The notes below the pieces were generated by a model. It had not been told where the DNA came from, did not search any database, and worked only from the letters and a program-made list of their open reading frames with translations. Below are positions 52,424 to 60,788 of a stretch of 64,000 nucleotides of DNA, one piece after another (within the stretch, counting starts at the first letter, position 1; the number at the start of each line of letters is the position of its first letter). Both the position numbers and the translations under genes were made by a program. Source of the stretch: Sphingomonas abietis (GTDB lineage: Bacteria > Pseudomonadota > Alphaproteobacteria > Sphingomonadales > Sphingomonadaceae); the NCBI RefSeq assembly GCF_027625475.1, contig NZ_CP115174.1:2639001-2703000 (forward strand). The letters are read 5' to 3'.

Positions 52424-52662
52424 ACGGGGCCAACCTGTGAACGGCGTAGCGGTCCCCAGCGTCATGCCGACGCTGCGGGCCGCACTGTTCACGCCGTGGA
52501 TGGTTCAGCCCCCAGACGCTTGACTGCGCAGCCCCGCCATTCCGATGGGCACGCCATTCCCATAAGCGCGCCATTCCGACGAACACAGCCCCGGAACTGC
52601 GGTGATCGAGGCGCTGGTGTCGCGTCGACCTTATCTGCCCCGCATGATCCGTCGGCTTGGAG
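52424..52662. other. Spacer with three-copy 17-bp direct repeat
   Basis: 239 bases with no gene. Three direct copies of CGCCATTCC-N8 lie at 52535, 52552 and 52569 (17-base period). Palindromic or promoter signals were not recognised. Confidence 0.5.
52535..52585 (+). repeat. Three tandem copies of a 17-bp unit
   Basis: Each copy starts CGCCATTCC and differs in the second half (GATGGGCA, CATAAGCG, GACGAACA). It is in the spacer before element copy C. Possible binding sites or slipped-strand repeats. Confidence 0.6.
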
Positions 52663-52849
52663 CCGATCGACATTCGGATGGGTGGGATATCGGGCGATCG
52701 TTTCGTTTCCGATCGTCACGCTGGACGTGTTTCAGCATCCCGCTGCCTCCGGCGCTCGTCGCCAAGTTTTGCTGAGATCCTGAAACATGTTCAGGATGAC
52801 GATCGCTTCAGGCGCGGATCGTAATCCGATCCGCTGAACGTCGATCGGC
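52663..52849 (-). repeat. Dispersed palindromic element, copy C (inverted)
   Basis: Third copy, in opposite orientation to A and B. Its reverse complement begins GCCGATCGACGTTCAGCGGATC and contains the CATCCTGAAC/GTTTCAGGAT core. Ends next to the stop of the PilZ gene. Located in a convergent gap between the DUF465-like gene (+) and the PilZ gene (-). Confidence 0.75.
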
Positions 52850-53248
52850 TTAGCGCGATCCTGGCTTCAGGCCGGGGCGGCGGTGATCGAGCGGGGCCGG
52901 GCGGAACAGCTCGTCATCCTTGCTGGCCTTGGGCTTGCGCGCCCGCGTCTTGTCGATCGGATGGTCGAAGGCCACGCCGATCCGGCCGGCTTCCGCCCAC
53001 GCCACCGATCCGCCGAGATCGCCAATCCCTTCCAGCGAAAGCTCGACTCGCATTCCCGGCCGATATTCGGCCGGCACGTCCGCCATCAGCCCGCCCGACG
53101 AGACATTGCGGACCCGCACCGAGATGCCGTCGCCGGCATCGCCCTCGATCTTGATACGGGCGAGCACGAACAGGCTGTCGCGCGCGTCCCGGCGCTGCGA
53201 CTCCATGCTGCCTTCTGGCGAGTGATTGCCGATCGGAGTATCTTCCAC
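52850..53248 (-). CDS. PilZ-domain c-di-GMP effector
   Basis: A 132-residue protein, GTG start at 53248 (alternative ATG 53206 with AAGG upstream). The PilZ domain carries ESQRRDARDSL (RxxxR c-di-GMP-binding arm) near 17-27 and VSSGGLMADVP (DxSxxG-like motif) near 50. It should bind c-di-GMP and pass the signal to motility or envelope targets. Given four GGDEF/EAL genes nearby, it is a plausible local output. The C-terminal tail is basic and disordered. Confidence 0.82.
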   Translation of the reverse strand: MEDTPIGNHSPEGSMESQRRDARDSLFVLARIKIEGDAGDGISVRVRNVSSGGLMADVPAEYRPGMRVELSLEGIGDLGGSVAWAEAGRIGVAFDHPIDKTRARKPKASKDDELFRPAPLDHRRPGLKPGSR

Positions 53249-53329
53249 TGTACCCAGTCCCGCGATGTTTACGCCAAGCCGCCCTTCCCCTGGAGCCGCC
53301 TAGCCTAACGCGCAACGGTGGCCAAAGCC

Positions 53330-53788
53330 TTAATCGTCGCGCGAGATTTTCTCGTTTCGTTCGTGGCGCTCCTGCGCCTCCACCGTCATCGTCGCGATCG
53401 GCCGCGCTTCCAGCCGGGCCAGCGAGATCGGCTCGCCGGTGACTTCGCAATAGCCATATTCGCCCTCCTCGATCCGGCGCAGCGCCGCGTCGATCTTGGA
53501 GATCAGCTTGCGCTGGCGATCGCGGGTGCGCAGTTCGATCGACCAGTCGGTCTCGCTCGACGCGCGATCGGTGATGTCCGGCTCGCGCATCGAATCGGTC
53601 TGCAACTGGACGAGCGTTTCCTTCGATTCTGCCAGGATCGATTCTTTCCAGAGCAACAGCTTGCCCCGAAAATAGCGTGCCTGCCTTGGCCCCATGAAGG
53701 GCTCGTCGGGCGACGGACGATAATCGTCCGGCAGCAGAACCTCATTGGTCCCGCTTTTGCCACCCAGCGTCTCAACCGCCGTAGCCAT
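53330..53788 (-). CDS. DksA-type RNA polymerase regulator lacking the Cys4 zinc finger
   Basis: A 152-residue DksA/TraR-family protein. The coiled-coil ESILAESKETLVQLQ...RDRQRKLISKIDAALRRIEEG precedes the finger region YGYCEVTGEPISLARLEARPIATMTVEAQE. Only one Cys remains in place of the CxxC...CxxC set, as in many alphaproteobacterial DksA. It should modulate transcription with ppGpp in the stringent response. Start ATG 53788. The C-terminal motif HERNEKIS is conserved. Confidence 0.9.
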   Translation of the reverse strand: MATAVETLGGKSGTNEVLLPDDYRPSPDEPFMGPRQARYFRGKLLLWKESILAESKETLVQLQTDSMREPDITDRASSETDWSIELRTRDRQRKLISKIDAALRRIEEGEYGYCEVTGEPISLARLEARPIATMTVEAQERHERNEKISRDD

Positions 53789-54218
53789 GCAACTCTCCGC
53801 TCCACAAAAGGAGCCGCGATCGGGCCGCCACACGCCTGCACCGCGATGCTCCTGTCCCCGGTGCGGGCCTATACCGGGCCGGCCAACGCCGCACAAGCGG
53901 CGCCGACAGCTTGATGCGCCGGAACCAACCGGGTTGCCGGACAAGTGCGGCATCGCCGACACGCTCCGCCCCGTCGATCGCGCGACGCGCATGCGACACG
54001 TTGCAATCTTGACGCAAAACGGGACATATTGACCCCATAGCCACGAAACCCGCTCTTTCCAACCGAAGCGGGACAGGCGAGGAAGAGTGCCTGAGCTTGC
54101 GATTAACTGATAATTTTGCATTGCCCGGCCAATAAGGCGCGCAATGTAGCAAGTCTGGGTGTGGCAACAGACCGGATGCCGCCGGGCGTCTGGCGATCGA
54201 GGGGCGAGAGACAAAGCG
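53789..54218. other. 430-base divergent region before the Gly-rich gene
   Basis: No gene. It holds the dksA promoter (minus) and the Gly-rich gene promoter (plus; AT-rich TTAACTGATAATTTTGC at about 54102-54118). An inverted pair GCATTGC / GCGCAATG surrounds 54118-54145. TTAA-N7-TTTT resembles a weak CtrA site. Confidence 0.4.
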
Positions 54219-54959
54219 ATGTCGGTAAGAATGGCCATCGCCAAATTGTGCGCCTGCGCATGCGGCGGCGCCGTCATCGGCGGCGGTGCCGTGCATTATG
54301 CCGAGCACCCGCATCGCGCCTTCCATCGGGTCGCCAAGCCGATGATGGTCCGCAAGGTCGCGGTTCGTCAGGCCCGGCGCACGGTAACCACCACCACGAC
54401 CTGCACCCCGGGCGTCGTGACGCTCGCATCCGCGCCGGCCGCACCCGTTCCGTTCGAGGCCCCCTCTTATGGCGGCGGCGCAATCGCACCGGCGATCATC
54501 GGCGGTGGCGGCTTCGGGGGCGGTGGCTTCTTCGGCGGCGGCTTCTGGGGTGGCGGCGGCGGTGGATCGGGCGGCTGGTTCATTTCCTCGACCTCCTCGA
54601 GTTCGAGCAGCGGCGGCGGTAATGGCGGAAACGGCGGCGGCGGCGGAAACGGCGGCGGCGGCGGAAATGGCGGCGGCGGTGGTAACGGCGGCAATGGCGG
54701 TAACGGCGGCGGCGGCGGGAACGGCGGCGGCGGCGGGAACGGCGGCGGCGGCGGTTGGGGCCATGGTGGCGGCTGGGGTCATGGCGGCAGCGGCGGCCAT
54801 GATGGCGGCTGGGGCCATAGCAGCGGCGGCGACGGTCACCACCCTCACCCGCCCGGCACGCCGACCGACGTTCCGGCGCCCCCGATGCTGCTGCTGTTCG
54901 GCGGCGCGGCCGCGGCGCTGGTGGCGCGGCGCAAGTTCGGCAAGCGCACGACCGCCTGA
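54219..54959 (+). CDS. Gly/Asn-rich exported protein with PEP-CTERM-like C-terminus
   Basis: A 246-residue exported protein. Residues 1-28 are a signal-like segment with AIAKLCACACGGAV. A Thr/Ala/Pro stalk precedes a long low-complexity Gly region (about 85-195) of repeated GGG and GGN units, then His-rich GWGHGG motifs. The C-terminus (about 215-245) has VPAPPMLLLFGGAAAALVARRKFG, a short-motif/hydrophobic/basic pattern like PEP-CTERM sorting signals. It may be an extracellular matrix or surface protein processed by an exosortase. The Asn/Gly repeats suggest rapid length variation. Confidence 0.75.
   Translation: MSVRMAIAKLCACACGGAVIGGGAVHYAEHPHRAFHRVAKPMMVRKVAVRQARRTVTTTTTCTPGVVTLASAPAAPVPFEAPSYGGGAIAPAIIGGGGFGGGGFFGGGFWGGGGGGSGGWFISSTSSSSSSGGGNGGNGGGGGNGGGGGNGGGGGNGGNGGNGGGGGNGGGGGNGGGGGWGHGGGWGHGGSGGHDGGWGHSSGGDGHHPHPPGTPTDVPAPPMLLLFGGAAAALVARRKFGKRTTA
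54612..54765 (+). repeat. In-frame GGC/GGN tandem codon repeat
   Basis: About 150 bases of near-perfect repeats of GGCGGCGGCGGNAACGGC type, coding Gly-Gly-Gly-Asn units of the surface protein. Likely prone to slippage. Confidence 0.7.
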
Positions 54960-55013
54960 GCCCTATCTATCCGGCAACCTGCCGGGCGCGCCTCGACGAG
55001 CGCCCCAACAAAA

Positions 55014-55041
55014 GGGCCGCGACGCACCCGCGTCGCGGCCC
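55014..55041. terminator. Perfect bidirectional terminator hairpin
   Basis: GGGCCGCGACGC (55014-55025), 4-base loop and its exact complement (55030-55041), then TCTT on the plus strand and, on the minus strand, a CTTTTGTTG-type run (AAAAGGGCC on plus). Serves the convergent Gly-rich gene and the minus-strand gene at 55064. Confidence 0.8.
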
Positions 55042-55063
55042 TCTTCGTCAGCGAAACCGGGCG

Positions 55064-55684
55064 TTACTTGCCCGTGCTTCCGCCGCTGGCACCGGCCGCC
55101 GCGCCGAGCTGCTGGGCGGTCATCGCGATCTTGAGGCCACCATTGTCCCCGGCCGCGAATGCCGTGATCGGCAGACGCACCTTGGTGCCGGTGGCCAGCT
55201 GAACCGTCGCGAACTGCGCGTTTACCGCTGCGACGGTGCCCACCGCACCACCCTGCATATCGGAGACGGCAGCGCCCTGCGTGACGCTCGGCTTGTCGGC
55301 CGCAGCGGCCTTGGCCGGGGCAGCCTGCGCGGCCGCGGCATCGATCTGGGCCGCGGTCATCGCGATCACCGGACCATTCGGTCCCATTGCGAAGCTGCTC
55401 TTGGGCAACCGCACCTTGCTGTTGGTCGTCGCCAGCACGGCATAATCGCCGTCGACGCTCTCGATCGTTCCGACCGGGCCGCCCGACGTGTCGACGACCT
55501 TGGCGCCGGCGGCGAGCGTGGCGGAAGACGGTGCGGCCGGGGCGGCCGGGGCTGCCGCGGTTGCCGGCGTGGCAGGCTGCATCGCGGCCGCCGGAGCGGC
55601 CTGGGCCAGCGCCACCGCCGGAATCATCAACGCCGGCAACACCACACCGGCCCCCATCAACATCCCCATTTTAACGATCTTCAT
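55064..55684 (-). CDS. Exported duplicated-domain hypothetical protein
   Basis: A 206-residue secreted protein. Signal peptide 1-26 (ending ALAQA), then an Ala/Pro linker, and two similar domains (about 61-115 and 132-190). Each has GAxVxDxxGGxVGT...VxxxxAxxxT...KVRLPxxxFAxGxNG...IAMTAxQ. The domain resembles a PRC-barrel-type beta fold. Start ATG 55684 has GGAGGG 6 bases upstream. Function unknown. Confidence 0.72.
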   Translation of the reverse strand: MKIVKMGMLMGAGVVLPALMIPAVALAQAAPAAAMQPATPATAAAPAAPAAPSSATLAAGAKVVDTSGGPVGTIESVDGDYAVLATTNSKVRLPKSSFAMGPNGPVIAMTAAQIDAAAAQAAPAKAAAADKPSVTQGAAVSDMQGGAVGTVAAVNAQFATVQLATGTKVRLPITAFAAGDNGGLKIAMTAQQLGAAAGASGGSTGK

Positions 55685-55801
55685 ATGGAACCCTCCATCA
55701 AAAACATGCTTGGACGCGGGAGAGCAACGCACGCGACACCCGGATCGGCGACACCCGGATAGATGAACCGAGCCGCAAGAACGGCGAGTCGATCCCGATC
55801 T

Positions 55802-56242
55802 TCAATCCAGGTTCGTCAAAAGGCGCTCGATTTCACCAACCGGGTGTCCCGTGACATCCTTGGCGATTTCGCGCAGCAACCGCTTTTCGACCTGCGGGCC
55901 GATGCTCTTGCGCAATTTTCCCAGGGTTTTGGGCGGTGCCACCAGGATCAGCGCCTCATAGTCGCCGGCATCGGCGCCCCGGTTGAGCTCCTGCGCCGTC
56001 TCGACCGCGAAGCGCTGTTCTTCCACCTTATGGGCGTCCGACGACGGTATCGCGCCGCCGCCCGACACCGGCGACGACACCCGCCCGGCCGAATCGGTGA
56101 CCTGATCGCGGGTCTTCGGGTTGAGATTCTCGGTCGCCGAGATCACCACCAGCGACGGTGCCAGCGCATCGCCTTCGTTGCGGAAGAACAGCCTTTTGCG
56201 CCCGTCGGTGACCAGCACCATCGACTGCGAGGGGATATGCAT
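55802..56242 (-). CDS. Host-attachment (Host_attach) family protein
   Basis: A 146-residue protein of the family named from a plant-symbiosis context. The features VTDGRKRLFFRNEGDA, VEEQRFAVETAQELNRGADAG and KTLGKLRKSIGPQVEKRLLREIAKDVTGHPVGEIE are visible. The family may be related to eRF1-like archaeal/bacterial nucleases (baeRF), but this is not established here. No signal peptide. Divergent from serS. Confidence 0.8.
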   Translation of the reverse strand: MHIPSQSMVLVTDGRKRLFFRNEGDALAPSLVVISATENLNPKTRDQVTDSAGRVSSPVSGGGAIPSSDAHKVEEQRFAVETAQELNRGADAGDYEALILVAPPKTLGKLRKSIGPQVEKRLLREIAKDVTGHPVGEIERLLTNLD

Positions 56243-56331
56243 GGGCTTTCTCCTGAAGCGGGGTTTCGCTCCACCAACGCCATCGGCCCGAGACGGTTGC
56301 GAAAGCCGCGCCGCCCGGTCATAGCCCGGCC

Positions 56332-57612
56332 ATGCATGATATCCGCCTGCTCCGCGATGATCCCGCCGCCTTCGCCGCCGCTCTCGCCCGGCGCGGCACG
56401 GCCTTCGATACCGAGGCTTTCGGGGCGCTCGACGCCGAACGCCGCAAGGCCGCGCAGGAGACCGAGGCGGCGCAGGCCGAGCGCAATCGACTGTCCAAGG
56501 ATATCGGCAAGGCGTTCTCTTCGGGGGATCGCGCGGGCGGCGAAGCGATGCAGGCCGAGGTCGCGCGGCTGAAGCAGGTGATCGCCGATGGCGACGCCCG
56601 CGAGGCCGAGGTCGCCGCCGCGCTCAGCGCGCAGCTCGCCGAAATCCCCAACCTGCCTTATCCCGACGTGCCCGAGGGCGCCGACGAGGACGGCAACGTC
56701 ATCGTCAAGCATTGGGGCGAACCGACCGCGTTCGCGTTTCCCGCCAAGGAGCATGACGAACTTGGCAAGCGGCTGGGCATGGACTTCGATGCGGCGGGCA
56801 CCGTCTCCGGCGCGCGCTTCGTCTATCTGAAGGGCACGTTGGCGCGGCTCAACCGCGCGCTCGGCCAGTTCATGCTCGATCACCAGACCCAGGCGCAGGG
56901 CTATACCGAGGTGGTGCCGCCCGTGCTGGTCCGCGAGGAGGCATTGTTCGGGACCGGGCAGCTGCCCAAGTTCGCCGACGACCTGTTCCAGACCACCGAC
57001 GGCCGCTGGCTGATCCCCACCGCCGAGGTGAGCCTCACCAACTATGTGCGCGAGCAAATCCTCGGCGAGGCCGAGTTGCCGCTGCGCTTCACCGCGCTGA
57101 CCAACTGCTTCCGCGCCGAGGCCGGTGCCGCCGGCCGCGATACCCGCGGCATGATCCGCCAGCACCAGTTCGAGAAGGTCGAGATGGTCTCGATCGTCAC
57201 CCCCGACCAGTCCGAGGCCGAGCATGAGCGGATGACGCTCGCCGCCGAGAGCGTGCTGGAGGCGCTCGGCCTGCCTTATCGCCGGATGCTGCTCTGCACC
57301 GGCGACATGGGCTTCACCGCCCGGCGCACCTTCGATCTGGAGGTCTGGCTTCCCGGCCAGCAGCGCTATCGCGAGATCAGCTCCTGCTCGACCTGCGGCG
57401 ATTTCCAGGCGCGCCGGATGAACGCGCGCTACCGCCCCGCCGGCGAGACCAAGGGCACGAAATTCCTGCACACGCTGAACGGCTCCGGCCTCGCGGTCGG
57501 CCGCACCCTGGTGGCGGTGATGGAGAATTACCAGACCGCCGAGGGGGCGATCCGCATCCCCGAGGTGCTGCGCCCCTATCTGGGCGGCCTCGCGGCGATC
57601 GAGCCGGCCTGA
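56332..57612 (+). CDS. serS: Seryl-tRNA synthetase
   Basis: A 426-residue class II synthetase that charges tRNA-Ser and tRNA-Sec with serine. The N-terminal helical arm (about 1-110) is the tRNA-binding coiled coil. Class II motif 2 reads [21 protein letters not shown] near 262 and motif 3 reads [21 protein letters not shown] near 380. The Ser-binding TAEVSLTN is near 230. Stop overlaps the surE start by one base (TGATG). Length fits bacterial SerRS. Confidence 0.97.
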   Translation: MHDIRLLRDDPAAFAAALARRGTAFDTEAFGALDAERRKAAQETEAAQAERNRLSKDIGKAFSSGDRAGGEAMQAEVARLKQVIADGDAREAEVAAALSAQLAEIPNLPYPDVPEGADEDGNVIVKHWGEPTAFAFPAKEHDELGKRLGMDFDAAGTVSGARFVYLKGTLARLNRALGQFMLDHQTQAQGYTEVVPPVLVREEALFGTGQLPKFADDLFQTTDGRWLIPTAEVSLTNYVREQILGEAELPLRFTALTNCFRAEAGAAGRDTRGMIRQHQFEKVEMVSIVTPDQSEAEHERMTLAAESVLEALGLPYRRMLLCTGDMGFTARRTFDLEVWLPGQQRYREISSCSTCGDFQARRMNARYRPAGETKGTKFLHTLNGSGLAVGRTLVAVMENYQTAEGAIRIPEVLRPYLGGLAAIEPA

Positions 57613-58369
57613 TGCGCATCCTGGTTACCAACGACGACGGCATCCACGCCCGCGGGCTGGCCGTCGCGGAGGCGATCGCGCGGCAGTTCAGCGACGATGT
57701 GTGGGTGGTGGCGCCGTCCGAGGAGCGATCGGGCGCCGGCCATTCGCTCACCCTCACCCGCCCGCTGCGGCTACGCCAGCATGGCGAGAAGCGCTTCTCG
57801 GTCAGCGGCACGCCGACCGACACGGTGATGATGGCGCTGCTCGAGGTGATGGACGGCAAGCCCGACCTGATCCTCTCCGGCGTCAATCGCGGCGCCAATC
57901 TGGGCGAGGACGCGACCTATTCGGGCACCATCTCGGCGGCGATGGAGGGCGCGCTCGCCGGCATCCGCGCAATCGCGCTGAGCCAGGTCTATGCCCGCGA
58001 GGGCGTCGGCGACCAGGTGCCCTTCGCCACCGCCGAGGCCTGGGGCGAGCGCGTGATCCGGCCGCTGCTGACCGCGGACTTCTCGCCCGGCATGCTGGTC
58101 AGCGTCAATTTCCCGGCGCTGCCGCCCGAGCAGGTGCAGGGCATCCGCGTCGTCCGGCAAGGGATACGCGATTATGGCCGCGCGAAGATGGTGAAGCAGA
58201 CCGATCCGCGCGGCTTCCCTTATACTGGCTGTCCTTTCACGGCGTCGTCGAGACCGCCGCCGGGGACAGCGACCTGGCCGCAATCCGTTCCGGTTACGTC
58301 ACGGTCACGCCGATGCATCTCGATCTCACCTATCGTGATGCGCTGGCGCCACTGGCCACGCTCTATTGA
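57612..58369 (+). pseudogene. surE: 5'/3'-nucleotidase SurE, C-terminal frameshift
   Basis: SurE dephosphorylates nucleoside monophosphates and is linked to stationary-phase survival. The N-terminal 200 residues are intact, with the catalytic [10 protein letters not shown] (Asp8/Asp9), SGAGHS (Ser-containing site) and NRGANLG. At 58221 the frame is lost: after RGFPYT the expected YWLSFHGVVETAAGDSDLAA appears one frame away, consistent with one missing T in TAT-TAC. The corrected gene would end at 58369 (LATLY). The present frame runs instead to 58391. Either a disruption or a sequencing error. Directly coupled to serS. Confidence 0.85.
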
Positions 58370-58439
58370 TATGGCCCGCTTGGCACGGTGATCAACCAAG
58401 GTTAATGCACCTGCTCCGGGGGATCGAGCGGGGACGAGT

Positions 58440-59543
58440 ATGACGTCGCGTATCGGGCGTTTGATGGCTGTTGTCGCGTGCTGCTCCACCGCGGGCTGCA
58501 TTCCGCGCGTCGCGCCGCCCGAAGACTATAGCCGTCCTGCGACGATGCCCGGTTCCCGCCCGCTCTCGTCGGCGGTGCCCAATGTCCATGACGGCGCGAT
58601 CCGCAACACCGACATTCCGAGCTCGGTTCGCCAGCCGACCCCCTCTTGGCTGACCCGCCCGGTTCCCGCCGATGCCGTGACGATCCCGGATTCCAGCTAT
58701 GTCGTGAAGAGCGGCGAGACGATCCGCTCGATCGGCAACCGCACCGGCGCGGGATCGGAGGCGATCGCCAAGGCCAATAATATTCCGGTGCCGTTCATGG
58801 TCCGCACCGGGCAGCGCCTGCGGATTCCGGGCGGCCGCTATCATCTCGTGCGGGCCGGCCAGAGCGGCATCGCGATCGCGCGGGCCTATGGCCTCGAATG
58901 GTCGCGCATCGCCGATCTCAACAACCTCCAGCCGCCTTATGTGCTGCGCAACGGCCAGCGCCTGCTGCTGCCGAGCACCGCCGAGGCCGCCAGCATGACG
59001 CCCGAGCAGCGCTCGCGGGCGTTCAATCTCGATATCGACGATCTCGCCACCGGCTCGGAGCCCGCGCTGGCCGCCAATGCCGCGCCCAAGGCGCCGAATG
59101 CGACGCCGAAGAAACCGCTGCCGAAGGACCAGGCGGTGGCGACGCCCGCCACCTTCACCGGGCGTTTCCAGTGGCCATTGAACGGCGCGATCATCGGCAA
59201 GTTCGGGCCGGCCGGCGATGGCCGCCGCAACGACGGCATCAACATCGCGGCCGAGCGCGGCCAGGAGATCCACGCGGCGGCGGACGGCGTCGTCGCCTAT
59301 GCCGGCTCGGCGATCGCCGTCTATGGCGGCCTGATCCTGATCAAGCATGGCGATGGCTGGATCACCGCTTATGGCCATGCCGAACAGATCCTCGTCACCC
59401 GCGGACAGACCGTCCGTCGCGGCGACGTGATCGCCCAGGCCGGCGCCACCGGATCGGTCAACAAGCCCCAGCTCCACTTCGAGATCCGCAACAAGCGCAC
59501 CCCGGTCGATCCGCTGCGCTACTTGCCTCCCGGCCAGAATTAG
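58440..59543 (+). CDS. NlpD-like LysM/M23 lipoprotein, degenerate metallopeptidase site
   Basis: A 367-residue envelope lipoprotein. The lipobox STAGC (Cys20) is followed by a disordered linker, two LysM repeats (about 88-131 and 133-180) that bind peptidoglycan, and an M23/LytM domain (about 240-365). The first metal ligands of active M23 enzymes are replaced: GRRNDGINIAAERG has Asn in place of the usual His/Asp. YGHAEQ and QLHFEIR keep the later His. Such degenerate LytM proteins (NlpD, EnvC type) activate amidases. It follows surE, a common order. Confidence 0.87.
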   Translation: MTSRIGRLMAVVACCSTAGCIPRVAPPEDYSRPATMPGSRPLSSAVPNVHDGAIRNTDIPSSVRQPTPSWLTRPVPADAVTIPDSSYVVKSGETIRSIGNRTGAGSEAIAKANNIPVPFMVRTGQRLRIPGGRYHLVRAGQSGIAIARAYGLEWSRIADLNNLQPPYVLRNGQRLLLPSTAEAASMTPEQRSRAFNLDIDDLATGSEPALAANAAPKAPNATPKKPLPKDQAVATPATFTGRFQWPLNGAIIGKFGPAGDGRRNDGINIAAERGQEIHAAADGVVAYAGSAIAVYGGLILIKHGDGWITAYGHAEQILVTRGQTVRRGDVIAQAGATGSVNKPQLHFEIRNKRTPVDPLRYLPPGQN

Positions 59544-59552
59544 GCGGCTTCA

Positions 59553-60728
59553 ATGGGGGACATGGAAGCTTATGCGATCATCTCGGGGACGATGCTGTTC
59601 GTCAGCCTCATCCTCGCGACCGCGCTCGCCATCGCGTGGCGATCGCTGGGCCGGCCGCGCCATGCGCTGAGCTGGTCGATCGCCTATCTGATGTATGGCG
59701 GCGAAGTGCTGTTCCAGATCATCGAGGCGCTGAAACCGGCCAGCAACGCGGTGCTGGCCCCGATCGAACTGGTCTTCGTGCTGGCGCCCGGCACGCTGGT
59801 CGCGATCGGCGCCCGCCAGCGCGCCAACCTGCCGCCGCGGCACCGGCTGTTCGTCATCGCGACTGTGGCGGCGCTGTGCATCGGCGATCTGCCTTATGCC
59901 TTTCCGGGCCGGTTCGCCTGGACGTCGATGGTCGCGGGCAGCTTCACCACGATCATGCTGGGCGTGGCGATCGCGGCGATCCTGCCGCGCGGGCGCAAGG
60001 CCCAGCCCGCCGAATGGGCGACCATCGCTGCGCTCGCCATTTTCGCGATGTTCGAGATGATGATGGTGATCGCCGACGGCGTGCAGCAGACATCGAAGAC
60101 CGTGCCCGATCACGACAAGCTGTTCGTGACCATCTATCTGGTCGCGCTGACCCCGGTGTTCGTCACCAACGGCATGGCGGCGATCCTGCTGCTCGCGTCC
60201 GATCTGGCGGCCAAGCTCCGCACGCTGGCGGTCAACGATCCGCTGACCGGCGTGCTCAACCGGCGCGGTTTCCATGAGGCCGCGCTGCGCGCCGTTTCCA
60301 ACGGACGGCGCCAGCACCAGTCGATCACCGCCTGCATCGCCGATATCGACCATTTCAAGAGCATCAACGATCGCTTCGGCCATACCGCCGGGGACAACAC
60401 GCTGAAATATATCTGCGACCGCCTGACCGAGGGGTTGCGCGGCGGCGATCTGGTCGGCCGCGTCGGCGGCGAGGAATTCGCGATGCTGCTGGTCAATTCC
60501 TCTGCCGAACAGGCGGCCGAGGCGATGGAGCGGATCCGCGCCGACATCGCCGCGGGCTATGCCGAGGACGGTGCGCCGACCCCGGTGACCGCCAGCTTCG
60601 GGGTCGCCCCGGTCGCGTTCGGCACCACCTCGCCCGAGCAGATGCTGCTCGACGCCTTCGATCAAGCCGATCGCGCACTTTATCGATCGAAGGTCGATGG
60701 CCGCAACCGAACCTCGATAGCCGCCTGA
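59553..60728 (+). CDS. Membrane diguanylate cyclase
   Basis: A 391-residue inner-membrane protein with about seven hydrophobic segments (about 8-215) as a sensor, then a GGDEF domain (220-385). The catalytic site is RVGGEEFAML, with ADIDHFKSINDRFGH and DRALYRSKVDGRNR. It makes c-di-GMP. No obvious inhibitory RxxD site. It directly follows the NlpD-like gene (10-base gap), so it may be co-transcribed. The signal is unknown. Confidence 0.92.
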   Translation: MGDMEAYAIISGTMLFVSLILATALAIAWRSLGRPRHALSWSIAYLMYGGEVLFQIIEALKPASNAVLAPIELVFVLAPGTLVAIGARQRANLPPRHRLFVIATVAALCIGDLPYAFPGRFAWTSMVAGSFTTIMLGVAIAAILPRGRKAQPAEWATIAALAIFAMFEMMMVIADGVQQTSKTVPDHDKLFVTIYLVALTPVFVTNGMAAILLLASDLAAKLRTLAVNDPLTGVLNRRGFHEAALRAVSNGRRQHQSITACIADIDHFKSINDRFGHTAGDNTLKYICDRLTEGLRGGDLVGRVGGEEFAMLLVNSSAEQAAEAMERIRADIAAGYAEDGAPTPVTASFGVAPVAFGTTSPEQMLLDAFDQADRALYRSKVDGRNRTSIAA

Positions 60729-60788
60729 GCGCATCCTCCCGCGCCCTCTAGTAAAAATCCGCGCACTCCCTTATGTGCGCGCGTCCCC

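Noticed and set aside
39297..52849. Dispersed element as an insertion sequence
   Set aside because: No transposase frame, only about 187 bp long; it fits a REP/MITE-type repeat better.
54612..54765. Repeat array as a possible CRISPR
   Set aside because: No spacers of constant length and the repeat is an in-frame Gly/Asn codon repeat.
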